Positions 34,018 to 43,433 are shown, counted from the first letter of the stretch. The stretch: 64,000 bases of DNA from Hyphomicrobiales bacterium (GCA_900470095.1 UBZM01000005.1:137583-201582), one strand, 5' to 3'. Notes: generated by a model not told the origin, from the sequence alone. Numbers and translations are program-made.

Positions 34018-34903
34018 CGGCCTCAGCCTTGATGTCGGAGAAACCGGCGAGCATCTCGCGGAACGCGCTGAAAGCGGGCGTCGAAAATCCCGGCCGGCAG
34101 GCAAGATAGGTATCGACCCGCGTCAACGCCTTCTCCTCGACGGCGCCGGTGTGCCGCAGGAGATCGAGCACGCTGCGGGGCATGATGCTGAAGCAGGACC
34201 CTGCGGCCGTGCAGGCGAACATGGCGTGATAGGAGCGAACCTCCTGGATGGAGAAGCGCCCCTTCACCGTGCCGAAGCCGGTCAGCCATTCCTCGGCGAG
34301 CATGCGGTAGGTGCAGCCTGGCGCGAAGGCGGCCAAGGCCTTGGGCTTGAGGTCTCCAGCGTGCCGCACGTCGGGATGCCCCGGCGGAAGCACGAGCACG
34401 AGGTCCTCGCGGAAGACCGGCACCGTGTCGAGATCCTGCGGCCCGAGCCACCACTCGCCTGATGGAACGGCGATGAGGGCGCCATCGATGCGATGGGCCA
34501 GGAGGGAGTCGACCAGCTGCCGGGTCGGCGCCGTCGATAGGTCGATCGTGACCTCGGGCCAGCGTTGGTTGAAACGGGCCAGCGGCACAGGCAGGCGGCT
34601 CGCGACCGTGCATTCCATCGAGCCGATGCGCAGCACGCCGGCAGGCCCAGCCGGATTGACGACCTGAATGGCTTCGTCCGCGAGGTTCAGGATCCGGTCG
34701 GCATAGTCGAGATAGGTCCGTCCTGCCGCAGTCAGCGTCATGCCCTTCCGCTCGCGCAGGAACAGCGGCACGCCAACCGCCTCCTCGATCTGCTGGATGC
34801 GGGTCGTGACATTCGAAGGCACACGCCCGAGCAGCTCCGCGGCCCGTGTCACGCTCTGCTCCCTGGCGACGGTCCGGAAGACAGCGAGCGCGGCGAAATC
34901 CAT
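34001..34903 (-). CDS. LysR-family transcriptional regulator
   Basis: A 300-residue regulator. The winged helix-turn-helix is at residues 1-60 (LAVFRTVAREQSVTRAAELLGRVPSNVTTRIQQIEEAVGVPLFLRE). The effector domain follows (LRIGSMECTVASRLPVPLARFNQRWPEVTIDLSTAP), with the C-terminal Cys-rich spot FACTAAGSCFSIMPRSVLD. It lies upstream of the MFS transporter with a 17-bp overlap and diverges from the nitronate monooxygenase gene, so it probably controls both. The 88-bp spacer between the divergent starts is AT-rich and holds a promoter-like element. The ligand is unknown. Confidence 0.92.
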   Translation of the reverse strand: MDFAALAVFRTVAREQSVTRAAELLGRVPSNVTTRIQQIEEAVGVPLFLRERKGMTLTAAGRTYLDYADRILNLADEAIQVVNPAGPAGVLRIGSMECTVASRLPVPLARFNQRWPEVTIDLSTAPTRQLVDSLLAHRIDGALIAVPSGEWWLGPQDLDTVPVFREDLVLVLPPGHPDVRHAGDLKPKALAAFAPGCTYRMLAEEWLTGFGTVKGRFSIQEVRSYHAMFACTAAGSCFSIMPRSVLDLLRHTGAVEEKALTRVDTYLACRPGFSTPAFSAFREMLAGFSDIKAEADAESP

Positions 34904-34927
34904 TGGAATTCTCCATTAAGAAATCAA

Positions 34928-34955
34928 TTGACATTATCGTTCTCTTTTTGAGAAT
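34928..34955 (+). promoter_or_regulatory. Candidate promoter for the nitronate monooxygenase gene
   Basis: A perfect TTGACA at 34928-34933 and GAGAAT at 34950-34955, 16 bp apart, in an AT-rich stretch 36 bp before the downstream ATG. A short TTCTC / GAGAA dyad lies across the -10 region and could be part of the LysR site. This is one of the clearest sigma-70-like signals in the window. Confidence 0.5.
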
Positions 34956-34991
34956 TTAAGTCAATGATTTTGCGGAGCGCGGGAGGCCGGG

Positions 34992-36053
34992 ATGTTGAGC
35001 AAGCTGGGAGTAGAGGTGCCGATCGTGCAGGCGCCGATGGCAGGTGTTTCGACCCCCGCCCTTGCTGCCGCCGTGTCCAATGCGGGCGGGCTCGGCTCGA
35101 TCGGTGTCGGCGCGACGGATGCCGCAGGCGCCCGCGCGATGATCGCGGATCTCAGAGCGCGGACCGAGCGCGCGTTCAACGTCAACGTCTTCGTGCACGG
35201 CCCGGCAAAGCCGGATCCGGAGCGGGAGACGGCGTGGCTGCACTGGCTGGCACCGCTCTTTTCGGAGTTTGGCGCTACGCCTCCGACGGCGCTGCGGACG
35301 ATCTACAAGAGCTTTGCCGATGATGCCGACATGCTTTCGATGCTCGTCGAGGCGAGGCCGCCAGTCGTCAGTTTCCATTTCGGCCTGCCGTCGCCGCAAG
35401 CCATTCAGCGCTTGAAGGGGGCGGGCACGACGCTCTTCGCCACGGCGACCAACCTCGAAGAGGCACGGCAGATCGAGGCCGCCGGGATCGATGCGATCGT
35501 GGCCCAGGGCATCGAGGCGGGCGGGCATCGCGGCGTTTTTGATCCAGCCGCTTCGGATGATGCCCTGGGAACCGTCGCCCTGACACGCCTCCTGGTGGCG
35601 AACAGCACGCTGCCGGTCATCGCCGCCGGTGGCATCATGGATGGGGCCGGCATTGCTGCCGCACTCAACCTTGGTGCTGTCGCCGCCCAGCTCGGCACGG
35701 CCTTCATCGCCTGTCCGGAATCGTCTGCCGATGATGCCTATCGCGCGGCGCTCGCAGGCCCCGGCGCCTATCACACCCGCCTGACAGCGCTGATCTCGGG
35801 CCGTCCGGCGCGCTGCCTCGCCAATCGCTTTACCGAGCTCCAGCTCAGCGTGGCCGACCGGCTGCCGCCGGATTACCCGATCGCCTATGACGCCGGGAAG
35901 GCGCTCCATGCCGCCGCAAAGGCCAAGGGCGAGCACGGCTTCGGCGCCCAATGGGCCGGGCAGGGCGCGCCGCTTGCCCGCGCCATGCCGGCGGCCGAAC
36001 TCGTCGCCACATTGCTGCGCGAGCTGAAGGCCGCCCCCGACAGGACGCAATGA
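34992..36053 (+). CDS. Nitronate monooxygenase-family flavoprotein
   Basis: A 353-residue TIM-barrel FMN enzyme of the nitronate monooxygenase/2-nitropropane dioxygenase family. Family marks are the opening [31 protein letters not shown], the [10 protein letters not shown] strand, [22 protein letters not shown] near residue 175 with the conserved Ala-Gly-Gly-His, and [23 protein letters not shown] near 220 followed by [12 protein letters not shown]. The family oxidises propionate-3-nitronate or related nitronates. The role may be detoxification or use of nitro compounds. It is divergent from the LysR gene and has a promoter-like element upstream. The ATG at 34992 is the family start. Confidence 0.92.
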   Translation: MLSKLGVEVPIVQAPMAGVSTPALAAAVSNAGGLGSIGVGATDAAGARAMIADLRARTERAFNVNVFVHGPAKPDPERETAWLHWLAPLFSEFGATPPTALRTIYKSFADDADMLSMLVEARPPVVSFHFGLPSPQAIQRLKGAGTTLFATATNLEEARQIEAAGIDAIVAQGIEAGGHRGVFDPAASDDALGTVALTRLLVANSTLPVIAAGGIMDGAGIAAALNLGAVAAQLGTAFIACPESSADDAYRAALAGPGAYHTRLTALISGRPARCLANRFTELQLSVADRLPPDYPIAYDAGKALHAAAKAKGEHGFGAQWAGQGAPLARAMPAAELVATLLRELKAAPDRTQ

Positions 36054-36210
36054 CAGGCCGCCGCCCGGCATCGACGGTCCGCGAAAGCGATGGGCTCCTT
36101 TCCGCGGGGGCATGACGCTGCGAGGTCTGCAGTGGCAGGACGCTGACATCTGCTGTCGCTCGGCATCCTCAGAGTGCCGCGACCGTCCACCCCGTCAGGT
36201 AGCCTTGGCC

Positions 36211-36666
36211 ATGTCCGTTCGCGATCGTCACACCCTCTCAGCCTCCGTATTCGTCGCCCTATGCAGGGGCGACGAAGTCCTCTTGCTGCGGAGACGGGCG
36301 ACAGGATGGATGGACGGTGCCTTCAGTCTGCCCGCTGGGGGGCTTGAGGCCGGTGAGACGATTGCTCAAGCGGCCATCCGGGAAGTCCTGGAAGAGGTCG
36401 GCGTGCGCATCGCGCTTGCTGATCTCGTCTACGTTCATACGCTTCACAGTCTGACGGAGGGCCGGGACTGGGTCGGTCACGTCTTCACTGCAGCGCGATG
36501 GGACGGCACGCCCAGGCTGATGGAAGCCGACAAGCACGCCGATCTCGGCTGGTGGCCCTTCGGATCGTTGCCGCCCGAGACCATTCCCTATGTCCGGCAG
36601 GCCCTTTTGAACGTCAGCCAGGCCGTCTCCTATTCCGAGTATGGCTGGGGCGGAAGCGCCGAGTAG
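36211..36666 (+). CDS. NUDIX hydrolase
   Basis: A 151-residue NUDIX protein. The Nudix box GX5EX7REUXEEXGU is complete: GGLEAGETIAQAAIREVLEEVGV near residue 45. The ATG at 36211 starts just before the first strand (HTLSASVFVALCRGDEVLLLRR), which is typical; the upstream frame to 36112 lacks similarity. The sequence resembles the MutT/YjhB-like group, often annotated as DNA mismatch repair protein MutT or ADP-ribose pyrophosphatase, but substrate cannot be told from the box alone. It stands 157 bp after the flavoprotein gene and may share its transcript. Confidence 0.9.
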   Translation: MSVRDRHTLSASVFVALCRGDEVLLLRRRATGWMDGAFSLPAGGLEAGETIAQAAIREVLEEVGVRIALADLVYVHTLHSLTEGRDWVGHVFTAARWDGTPRLMEADKHADLGWWPFGSLPPETIPYVRQALLNVSQAVSYSEYGWGGSAE

Positions 36667-36932
36667 GACAAGACCTGGCAGCGGGTTGGCCCGGCCTGTT
36701 GCCTATCTGCCAGTAGCGAAGTGCGGCCCGCCTGCAAGAGTGCCTTTGAGGCTCAACGGGTGGTGAACACCGGCAAGCAACCGACCGGCTGATCGGGGCC
36801 GCCCCGGGCGCGAACCCGTCATCCGCGTTCTTCGTTCGGCTTATGGGGCATGACCTAGGGACATGAAGTCGTCGCCGCCTTGCCTGCTCTTGCGTCAGCG
36901 TGAATGATTGGGGCTGGCTATGGGGTCCTCGG
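36667..36932. other. Intergenic stretch before the ClpP-like gene
   Basis: 266 bp without a recognisable gene or structure. A longer reading of the next gene from a GTG at 36900 is possible. The base composition starts to fall below that of the surroundings toward the ClpP-like gene. Confidence 0.4.
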
Positions 36933-37808
36933 ATGCATTTGCGCCTTTCTCTGATTGCTCTTGTGCTCTCCGGGTTTCCGTCCTTTGGAGCCGAGATCCG
37001 ACAAGCCGGTATCAACGCGCTAGGTCAGGCAATTATCACGATTGATGGTGAGTTAACCGCAGACGACACCGCGCGCTTCGCATCGATTGCCTCCAACATC
37101 CCGCAAGCCGTTGTCTCCCTGAACAGCCCGGGCGGAAGCCTTTCAGCCGGTATCGGCATCGGCAACTCCATTCGGTCGCGCGGCTATTCCACTGTTGCGG
37201 GGCCAACGGCACTATGCGCATCCGCTTGCGGATTGGCCTGGCTCGCTGGCATTCCGCGGATGGGACATCCCAATTCAAGGATTGGTTTCCATGCAGCTTT
37301 CACGGTGACCGATGGACGCGCAATTGAGCGCGGGGTCGGAAATGCTCTGGTTGGCTCGTACGCTAGCAAGCTAGGCCTCTCTGACCGCGCTGTCGCCTTC
37401 ATCACTGTCGCTAGCCCCGAAACCATGATGTGGCTGGGTAATGAGAACGCGGACGCCGCGGAGATTGCCACCGTTTTTGGGCCGACTGACCAGTATTTGA
37501 AGGCTGTGCCTTCAGCACGGCTTGCGCCTGTAAGGACACCCAATCCCAAGGCAAATCCAGATCTTGCCAGGTACTCAGTACAAGTAGCCACGGCTCCCTC
37601 GTGGGAGGTCGCTTCATCGATTGTGAGAGCTTACCAACGCCAACTGCCCGGTGTTATTGGAAGTCTCAAGCCCATAGTTCTCGAGGCCGCGAACGAGACC
37701 GGCCGCTACTACCGCGTAAGATTTGGCTCGGAACCTCGCGACATTGCCATGTTGGCCTGTGCTCGATTGCTGGAAATTGGGATGAGCTGCTTCGTTGCCA
37801 GACAATGA
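36933..37808 (+). CDS. Periplasmic ClpP-like protease with C-terminal SPOR domain
   Basis: A 291-residue exported protein. The signal peptide is MHLRLSLIALVLSGFPSFGAE. Residues 20-180 form a ClpP/crotonase-like domain of the COG3904 type: IDGELTADDTARFASIA, then VVSLNSPGGSLSAGIGIGNSIRSRG with the oxyanion-type Gly-Gly, CASACGLAWLAG with the presumed catalytic Ser near residue 93, and IGFHAAF with the catalytic His. A linker follows, then about 75 residues of SPOR type (YSVQVATAPSW, YYRVRFGSEPRDIAMLACARLLEIGMSCFV). SPOR domains bind denuded septal peptidoglycan, so the protease may act near the division site; this is inference. Codon use is clearly less GC-biased than in the neighbours, hinting at transfer. 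Confidence 0.72.
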   Translation: MHLRLSLIALVLSGFPSFGAEIRQAGINALGQAIITIDGELTADDTARFASIASNIPQAVVSLNSPGGSLSAGIGIGNSIRSRGYSTVAGPTALCASACGLAWLAGIPRMGHPNSRIGFHAAFTVTDGRAIERGVGNALVGSYASKLGLSDRAVAFITVASPETMMWLGNENADAAEIATVFGPTDQYLKAVPSARLAPVRTPNPKANPDLARYSVQVATAPSWEVASSIVRAYQRQLPGVIGSLKPIVLEAANETGRYYRVRFGSEPRDIAMLACARLLEIGMSCFVARQ

Positions 37809-37841
37809 ACGGGCTTTCCTGGAGCGTCTCCGCCCAAGGCC

Positions 37842-38387
37842 TCAATAGGTCGGCGGCGTGATGGCGCTGACGATCTCGCTCGGTTCCGGCGAGGCGTTGC
37901 GGAAGCGGTGCGGCTCCCGGCTGTCGAAATAATAACCATCGCCGGGCTGCAGGATCGATGACCGACCCGCGACGGTGACCTCGACCGCGCCGCGGATGAC
38001 GAGGCCGCCTTCCTGGGCCGAATGGGAGAAGGCCTCGCCCGTATCGGCGCCGGGGGCGTAGGTCTCGTGCAGCATCAGCATCGAGCGGTTGGGAAAGCCC
38101 GTTCCGATGACGCGGTAGGAGATTGCGTCGGCCCGGCCGATTTCCGTCATTTCAGCGGCTCGGCAGAAGGGATTTGGCGGCGAGGCCGCATGAAAATCCA
38201 GAAAGAAGCCCGACATCGTCGTGCCGAGCGCGTCGAGCACCGCATGCAGCGTATCGAGCGAAGGGCTGATCAGGTCCCGCTCGATCAGCGAAATCGACGA
38301 GTGGGAAATCCCTGAACGCAAGGCGACGGCGCGGACGCTGAGCTGGCGGCGGAGCCGTAGCTCCCTCAAACGGTCGCCGATCTTCAT
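37842..38387 (-). CDS. XRE-cupin transcriptional regulator
   Basis: A 181-residue regulator. Residues 1-60 are a Cro/C1-type helix-turn-helix (RLRELRLRRQLSVRAVALRSGISHSSISLIERDLISPSLDTLHAVLDALG). Residues 105-178 are a cupin barrel (GGLVIRGAVEVTVAGRSSILQPGDGYYFDSREPHRFRN). The same layout is found in PuuR and other regulators of polyamine or amine catabolism. The ATG at 38387 has a GGAGG site. It is divergent from the HisD-like/PotABCD cluster (139-bp spacer), and is the obvious candidate regulator of that cluster, with the cupin binding the substrate or a product. Confidence 0.93.
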   Translation of the reverse strand: MKIGDRLRELRLRRQLSVRAVALRSGISHSSISLIERDLISPSLDTLHAVLDALGTTMSGFFLDFHAASPPNPFCRAAEMTEIGRADAISYRVIGTGFPNRSMLMLHETYAPGADTGEAFSHSAQEGGLVIRGAVEVTVAGRSSILQPGDGYYFDSREPHRFRNASPEPSEIVSAITPPTY

Positions 38388-38526
38388 GGGAAGGCCTCCT
38401 TCACGCGAAGCCAGCATCTGAGCCCAGCTGGTGAATATCTTCAACGTCCCTGCTGGCCGCCTTGCCTTGTCGCTGCGTGGCGGAGAAGCTTGGCCAGCTC
38501 GATCCCGCTCACCGGAAGCAGCCTGC

Positions 38527-39834
38527 ATGTCCAAATCCGATCTCGCCCTGGAAGCCCGGATCACGCGGATCAAGGCGCCGGAGCGCAGCGCCTGGAGCGA
38601 CAACACCCCGGTCGAGACCACGGTGAAGGCGGTTCTGGAGGCGGTGCGGCGGGATGGCGACGCGGCCCTGCGGCACTATTCCCGCGAGTTCGACAAGCTC
38701 GAGATCGACGCCTTCGAAGTCACGGCCTCGGAGCGTGCCGCCGCGCTGGACGGGCTGGAGAGGCAGACCCGCACTGATACCGAGTTCGCGATCGAACGCG
38801 TGCGGGCCTTTGCCGAGGCGCAGCGCCAGACACTGTTGCCCCTGGAGATCGAGCCGCTGCCGGGCCTGCATCTCGGCCACCGCATCATCCCGATCGCCCG
38901 CGTCGGCGCCTATGTGCCGGGCGGGCGCTATCCGCTGCTCTCGGCGCCGATCATGACCATCGTGCCGGCCAAAGTCGCGGGCTGCGACGAGGTCATGGCC
39001 TGCCTGCCGCCGGGCGCCCATCCGGCGATGATCGCCGGCTGTCATCTTTCCGGCGCCGACCGGATCTTTCGTGTCGGCGGGGCGCAGGCGATTGCGGCAA
39101 TGGCCTTCGGCACGGATACCATTCCGGCCGTCGACAAGATTGTCGGCCCGGGCAACGCCTATGTGAACGAGGCGAAGCGCCAGGTTTTTGGGCTGGTCGG
39201 CATCGACCAGCTCGCCGGTCCCAGCGAGATCTTCGTCGTCGCGGACGAGACCGGGGACGCCGTGACGATCGCGGTCGACCTCCTGGCGCAAGCCGAGCAT
39301 GACGTGCGCACCCGCGTCGGCCTGATCACCACGGACCGCGCCCTGGCGGATAAGGTACTCGTCGAGATCGAGCGACAGCTCGGCAACCTATCGACCGCGC
39401 CGGTCGCCGCCGCCGCCTGGCGCGACTACGGCGAGATCGTCGTCTGCGCCGACGAGACCGCGATGCTCGCTTATTCCGACCAGATCGCCGCGGAGCATCT
39501 GGAGGTTCATACCCGCGACCCGCATGCCACCGCGGCGAAGCTGCGCAATTTCGGCTCGATCTTCATCGGGGTCGCAGCCAGCGTGGTCTATTCCGACAAG
39601 TGCTGCGGCACGAACCATACGCTGCCGACCATGGCGGCCGGGCGCTATACCGGCGGCCTCTGGGTCGGCTCCTATCTCAAGACCTGCACGCATCAATGGC
39701 TCGACGAGCGCGGCGTGGCGGCCGTCGCCCCGCCGGCCATGCGCCAGAGCGCGAGCGAAGGCCTGGAAGGGCACAGGCGGGCAGCGGCGCTGCGGCTCGC
39801 CCCGGCGCAGCTGCTCCGCGAAATCGGAGCCTGA
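38527..39834 (+). CDS. Histidinol-dehydrogenase-family enzyme (HisD paralogue)
   Basis: A 435-residue NAD-dependent zinc dehydrogenase of the HisD family. The NAD-binding GPGNAYVNEAKRQV near residue 208 and the zinc and catalytic set of HisD are all present: Q255 and H258 in LLAQAEHDVRT, E323/H324 in AAEHLEVHT, D357 in VVYSDKCCG and H416 in EGLEGHRR. The site is thus intact for oxidising an alcohol to an acid in two steps. The neighbours (XRE-cupin regulator and a PotABCD-type importer) rather than his genes show it is not for histidine synthesis. Paralogues of this type include the sulfopropanediol dehydrogenase HpsN; the substrate here is unknown. Confidence 0.9.
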   Translation: MSKSDLALEARITRIKAPERSAWSDNTPVETTVKAVLEAVRRDGDAALRHYSREFDKLEIDAFEVTASERAAALDGLERQTRTDTEFAIERVRAFAEAQRQTLLPLEIEPLPGLHLGHRIIPIARVGAYVPGGRYPLLSAPIMTIVPAKVAGCDEVMACLPPGAHPAMIAGCHLSGADRIFRVGGAQAIAAMAFGTDTIPAVDKIVGPGNAYVNEAKRQVFGLVGIDQLAGPSEIFVVADETGDAVTIAVDLLAQAEHDVRTRVGLITTDRALADKVLVEIERQLGNLSTAPVAAAAWRDYGEIVVCADETAMLAYSDQIAAEHLEVHTRDPHATAAKLRNFGSIFIGVAASVVYSDKCCGTNHTLPTMAAGRYTGGLWVGSYLKTCTHQWLDERGVAAVAPPAMRQSASEGLEGHRRAAALRLAPAQLLREIGA

Positions 39835-39959
39835 TCGACGCGAAGTTTTTCCGGAAGCCCCACTATCGCACCGCGAAAAAGGGGGCTCCAATAGGGGCAA
39901 CGACGATCCCAACCGCGAGGGGCGGGGGGATCGCTGCAGCAGAAGCAGGGAGAAGATCC

Positions 39960-41012
39960 ATGACGTTTCTGAAGTCCATACTCGGCAGCACCGCGCTCGC
40001 GGCGGGCCTCGTCATCGCAGGCCTCGGGGCTGCCACCGCCCGCGATCTCACCGTCGTATCCTGGGGCGGCAATTACCAGGACGCGCAGCGCAAGATCTAC
40101 TTCAAGCCCTTTGCGGAAAAGACCGGTAAGCCGGTCCTCGACGAATCCTGGGATGGCGGCGTCGGCGTCGTCCAGGCCAAGGTGAAGGCCGGCACGCCAA
40201 ACTGGGACGCCGTGCAGGTCGAGGCCGATGAGCTCGCCATCGGTTGCGCCGACGGCCTCTACGAGAAGCTCGACTGGGGCAAGCTCGGCGGCAAGGACAA
40301 GTTCCTGCCAAGTGCGGTCAGCGATTGCGGCGTCGGCGCGATCGTCTGGTCGACGCTGCTCTCCTACGATTCCGAGAAGTTGAAGACGGCGCCGACCTCC
40401 TGGAAGGATTTCTGGGACACCAAGACCTTTCCGGGCAAGCGCGCCCTGCGCCGCGGCCCGAAATATGCGCTCGAATTCGCGCTGATGGCCGATGGCGTCG
40501 CGCCGAAGGACGTCTACAAAACGCTGCGCGAGAAGGGCGGCGTCGACCGCGCCTTCAAGAAGCTCGACGAGATCAAACCCGACATCGTCTGGTGGGAATC
40601 GGGCGCGCAGCCGCTGCAGCTGCTGAAATCCGGTCAGGTCGTGATGACCTCGGCCTATAACGGCCGCATCAGCGGCATCAACAAGACCGAGGGCACCAAG
40701 TTCAAGACCGTCTGGCCGGGCTCGATCTATGCCGTCGATAGCTGGGTGATCCTGAAGGGCAGCCCGAACAAGGACCAGGCGATGGACTTCATCGCCTTCG
40801 CCAGCCTGCCGGAGAACCAGTCCAAACTGCCGCAGGACATCGCCTATGGCCTGCCCAGCAAGGCTGCCGCAGCCGCCGTCCCGGCCGATCTCGCGGTGGA
40901 TCTGCCGACCGCGCCGCAAAATCTCGAGAATGCGATCGCGATCGATGTCGACTACTGGAACGACAATATCGAGGATCTGACCAAGCGCTTCAACGCCTGG
41001 GTCGGCAAGTAA
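39960..41012 (+). CDS. ABC transporter substrate-binding protein, PotD-like
   Basis: A 350-residue periplasmic protein. Signal peptide MTFLKSILGSTALAAGLVIAGLGAATA. The mature part starts with RDLTVVSWGGNYQDAQRKIYFKPFAEKTG, typical of the PotD/PotF-related group, followed by NWDAVQVEADELAIGCADGLYEKLDW and LKTAPTSWKDFWDTKTFPGKRALRRG, the usual hinge segment. It is larger in Trp/Lys-rich sites than the other PotD-like protein in this window, and both resemble each other in general layout, though they are not close. The ATG at 39960 follows AGGGAGA at 7 bp. The 125-bp gap to the HisD-like gene has no terminator. A stem-loop follows the stop. Confidence 0.9.
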   Translation: MTFLKSILGSTALAAGLVIAGLGAATARDLTVVSWGGNYQDAQRKIYFKPFAEKTGKPVLDESWDGGVGVVQAKVKAGTPNWDAVQVEADELAIGCADGLYEKLDWGKLGGKDKFLPSAVSDCGVGAIVWSTLLSYDSEKLKTAPTSWKDFWDTKTFPGKRALRRGPKYALEFALMADGVAPKDVYKTLREKGGVDRAFKKLDEIKPDIVWWESGAQPLQLLKSGQVVMTSAYNGRISGINKTEGTKFKTVWPGSIYAVDSWVILKGSPNKDQAMDFIAFASLPENQSKLPQDIAYGLPSKAAAAAVPADLAVDLPTAPQNLENAIAIDVDYWNDNIEDLTKRFNAWVGK

Positions 41013-41024
41013 GTCGGCAAGCTG

Positions 41025-41041
41025 GGCGGCAATTCGCCGCC
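41025..41041 (+). other. Stem-loop between binding-protein and ATPase genes
   Basis: GGCGGC and GCCGCC form a 6-bp GC stem with an AATTC loop, 12 bp after the binding-protein stop. Such elements often protect the binding-protein mRNA and give it higher levels than the downstream transporter genes. No T-tract follows. Confidence 0.5.
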
Positions 41042-41193
41042 TTCGCTTAGCCGCTCGTCAAGCAACGCGTCCCGGGCACGCCAGATCGTTCCCGGGGCCG
41101 TCCCCGTCAGCCGCCGGGCCAGGCGCCGTCTCCGACCGGTTCCGCGCCGCGGCCGCAACGGCTTCGCCTCATCCTCACGGGAAGATTGATCAT

Positions 41194-42267
41194 TTGCGAG
41201 ATCTGGATCCGTTCATTCATTTCGAGGCCATCAGCAAGGTATTCGGCACGGTCACGGTGGTTGACGCGCTCGACTTCCATGTCGCGCGGGGTGAGTTCGT
41301 CAGCCTTCTCGGCCCCTCCGGCTCGGGCAAGACGACGCTCCTGATGATGCTCGCCGGTTTCGAGGCGCCGTCGGGCGGGCGCATCCATGTCGACGGGCGG
41401 CGCGTCGAGCATCTGCCGCCGTACAAGCGCGAGATGGGGGTCGTCTTCCAGAACTACGCGCTCTTCCCGCATATGACGATCGCCGAGAATGTCGGCTTTC
41501 CCCTCAAGATGCGCGGCGTCGCCAGGGCGGAGCGTGAGGCGAAGGTGAAACGCGCGCTCGATCTGGTGCGCCTGCGCCATCTCGCCGACCGCAGGCCCTC
41601 GCAGCTCTCCGGCGGCCAGCAGCAGCGCATCGCACTCTCGCGTGCCCTGGTCTACGAGCCCAAGGTCGTGCTGATGGATGAGCCGCTGAGCGCGCTCGAC
41701 AAGCAATTGCGCGAGCATATGCAGCTCGAGATCCGCGCGCTGCATCGGGAGCTCGGGCTGACGGTGATCTTCGTGACGCATGACCAGGGCGAGGCTCTGA
41801 CCATGTCGGACCGTGTCGCAGTGCTGAACCGCGGCAAGATCGAGCAGTTCGATACGCCGTCGGGCCTCTATGACAGGCCGCGGACCCGCTTCGTTGCCGA
41901 ATTCATCGGCGAGACCAATCTGCTGGCGGGCCGCGTCGCGCAGCGCCAGGGCGAGGCCGCGACGGTCGTGCTTGCATCCGGTGGGAGCGTGACCTGCGAC
42001 AGGGCAGGGCCGTTTGAAACCGACAGCGAGGTCATGGTCTCGGTTCGTCCCGAAATGCTGCATCTCGTGCCGGATGCTGCAGCTCCAAACGCCTTGCCGG
42101 TGACGGTCGAGGACCATGTCTATCATGGCGATCACATCCGCCTGCATCTCGCCTTCGGGGAGAGCCGCCTCGTTGCCCGGGCCGGACGTCGCGATGCGGC
42201 CCCACCGATCGGCAGCACGGCTTTTGCCAGCTTCGCGCCCGGCGATTGCGCGCTGGTGGCGCCATGA
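41194..42267 (+). CDS. ABC transporter ATP-binding protein, PotA-like
   Basis: A 357-residue ATPase with Walker A GPSGSGKTT near 40, the Q-loop [11 protein letters not shown], signature [14 protein letters not shown] near 135, Walker [13 protein letters not shown] and the H-loop VTHDQGEA. The C-terminal TOBE region begins near residue 280 (VRPEMLHLVPDAAAPNALPVTVEDHVYHGDHIRLHL). The start is assigned to a TTG at 41194, with a GGGAAG site about 12 bases upstream; no better start lies near the conserved FEAISKVFG. The stop overlaps the next start (ATGA). Confidence 0.9.
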   Translation: MRDLDPFIHFEAISKVFGTVTVVDALDFHVARGEFVSLLGPSGSGKTTLLMMLAGFEAPSGGRIHVDGRRVEHLPPYKREMGVVFQNYALFPHMTIAENVGFPLKMRGVARAEREAKVKRALDLVRLRHLADRRPSQLSGGQQQRIALSRALVYEPKVVLMDEPLSALDKQLREHMQLEIRALHRELGLTVIFVTHDQGEALTMSDRVAVLNRGKIEQFDTPSGLYDRPRTRFVAEFIGETNLLAGRVAQRQGEAATVVLASGGSVTCDRAGPFETDSEVMVSVRPEMLHLVPDAAAPNALPVTVEDHVYHGDHIRLHLAFGESRLVARAGRRDAAPPIGSTAFASFAPGDCALVAP

Positions 42268-43433
42268 GCGCGCGCCTCAAGGCTCTGCTGCTCGTCCTGC
42301 CACTGATCGTCTTCCTCGGTCTGTTCTTCCTCTGGCCGCTCTGGATGATGATCGCGACAGCGGTGCAGGGCGGCACGGTACGGCTCGCCTTTCCGCAGAC
42401 GGCGACCGCGATCGCAAGCTGGGATGGCGCGGGACCGCCGCCGGCTTCCCTGCAGGCGGCGCTCGTCCGGGATCTGCGAACTGATACGCCGCAGGAGCGC
42501 TTCGGCGATGCGGTCCGCACGCTGAACAGCCAGCAGGCCGGTTTCCGGACGCTGCTGCCGCGGACGGCGCGGGCCGTGCGCGAGGCCGGCGAGGCTGATG
42601 CGTTCGATCTCGTCGCCCTCGACCCGCGCTGGAGCGAGCAGGGCTATTGGCTGGCGCTGAAGCGCAGCATGCCGGCCTATACCGATGCCAATCTGCTGGC
42701 GGCGGTCGACCTCAAGCGCAATGACGAGGCGCGGATCGAGCCCGTCGAGCCCGATTTCGCCGTCAACCGTGCGATCATGCTGCGCACCTTCGTCATTGCC
42801 GGCCAGGTCACGCTGCTCTGCGGGGCGATCGGGCTGCCCTTCGCGATGCTGGCGGCGAGCGTCACGGGCTGGAAGCGCAATGCGCTGCTCATCGCCGTGC
42901 TGCTGCCGCTCTGGACATCGCTCCTGGTGCGCACGGCAGCCTGGCTGATCCTGCTGCAGGATACCGGGCTGATCAACCAGACGCTGCGCGCGCTCGGGCT
43001 GATCGAGACGCCGCTGTCGCTGATCTACAACCGCACCGGCGTACTGATCGCCATGACGCATGTCCTGCTGCCGCTGATGGTGCTGCCGATCTATGCCAGC
43101 CTGATCGCGATCCCGCGCAACCTGATGCCGGCCGCCGCGGCGCTGGGCGCAGCCCCGCTGCAGGCCTTCCGCTACGTCCTGCTGCCGCTCGCCATGCCGG
43201 GCCTGCTCTCGGGCTCGCTGCTCGTCTTCATGGTGGCGCTCGGCTACTACATCACCCCGGCCCTGACCGGTGGGGCCGGCGACCAGATGATCAGCTCGGT
43301 CATTGCCTTCTACGCCACCGGCACGGCGAACTGGGGCATGGCGGGCGCGCTCGGCCTGTTCCTGCTGGTGCCGACGACCGTGCTCTACATCCTCTACGGC
43401 CGGCTCTCGCGCACGCCGCTGGTGCAGACATGA
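42264..43433 (+). CDS. ABC transporter permease, PotB-like, with large periplasmic insert
   Basis: A 389-residue permease, longer than the usual 280-310. After the first helix there is a 130-residue soluble stretch (GGTVRLAFPQTATAIASWDGAGPPPASLQAALVRDLRTD onward) that should lie in the periplasm, as known for a subset of putrescine-type permeases. The core has five further helices and an EAA loop (MPAAAALGAAPLQAFRYVLLPLAMPGLLSG). Start and stop overlap neighbours as ATGA, so the three transport genes are translationally coupled. Confidence 0.9.
   Translation: MSARLKALLLVLPLIVFLGLFFLWPLWMMIATAVQGGTVRLAFPQTATAIASWDGAGPPPASLQAALVRDLRTDTPQERFGDAVRTLNSQQAGFRTLLPRTARAVREAGEADAFDLVALDPRWSEQGYWLALKRSMPAYTDANLLAAVDLKRNDEARIEPVEPDFAVNRAIMLRTFVIAGQVTLLCGAIGLPFAMLAASVTGWKRNALLIAVLLPLWTSLLVRTAAWLILLQDTGLINQTLRALGLIETPLSLIYNRTGVLIAMTHVLLPLMVLPIYASLIAIPRNLMPAAAALGAAPLQAFRYVLLPLAMPGLLSGSLLVFMVALGYYITPALTGGAGDQMISSVIAFYATGTANWGMAGALGLFLLVPTTVLYILYGRLSRTPLVQT

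Noticed and set aside
38527..39834. Annotation of the HisD-like gene as the histidine biosynthesis gene hisD.
   Set aside because: The context is transport and catabolism, with no his genes nearby, so the paralogue reading is more likely.
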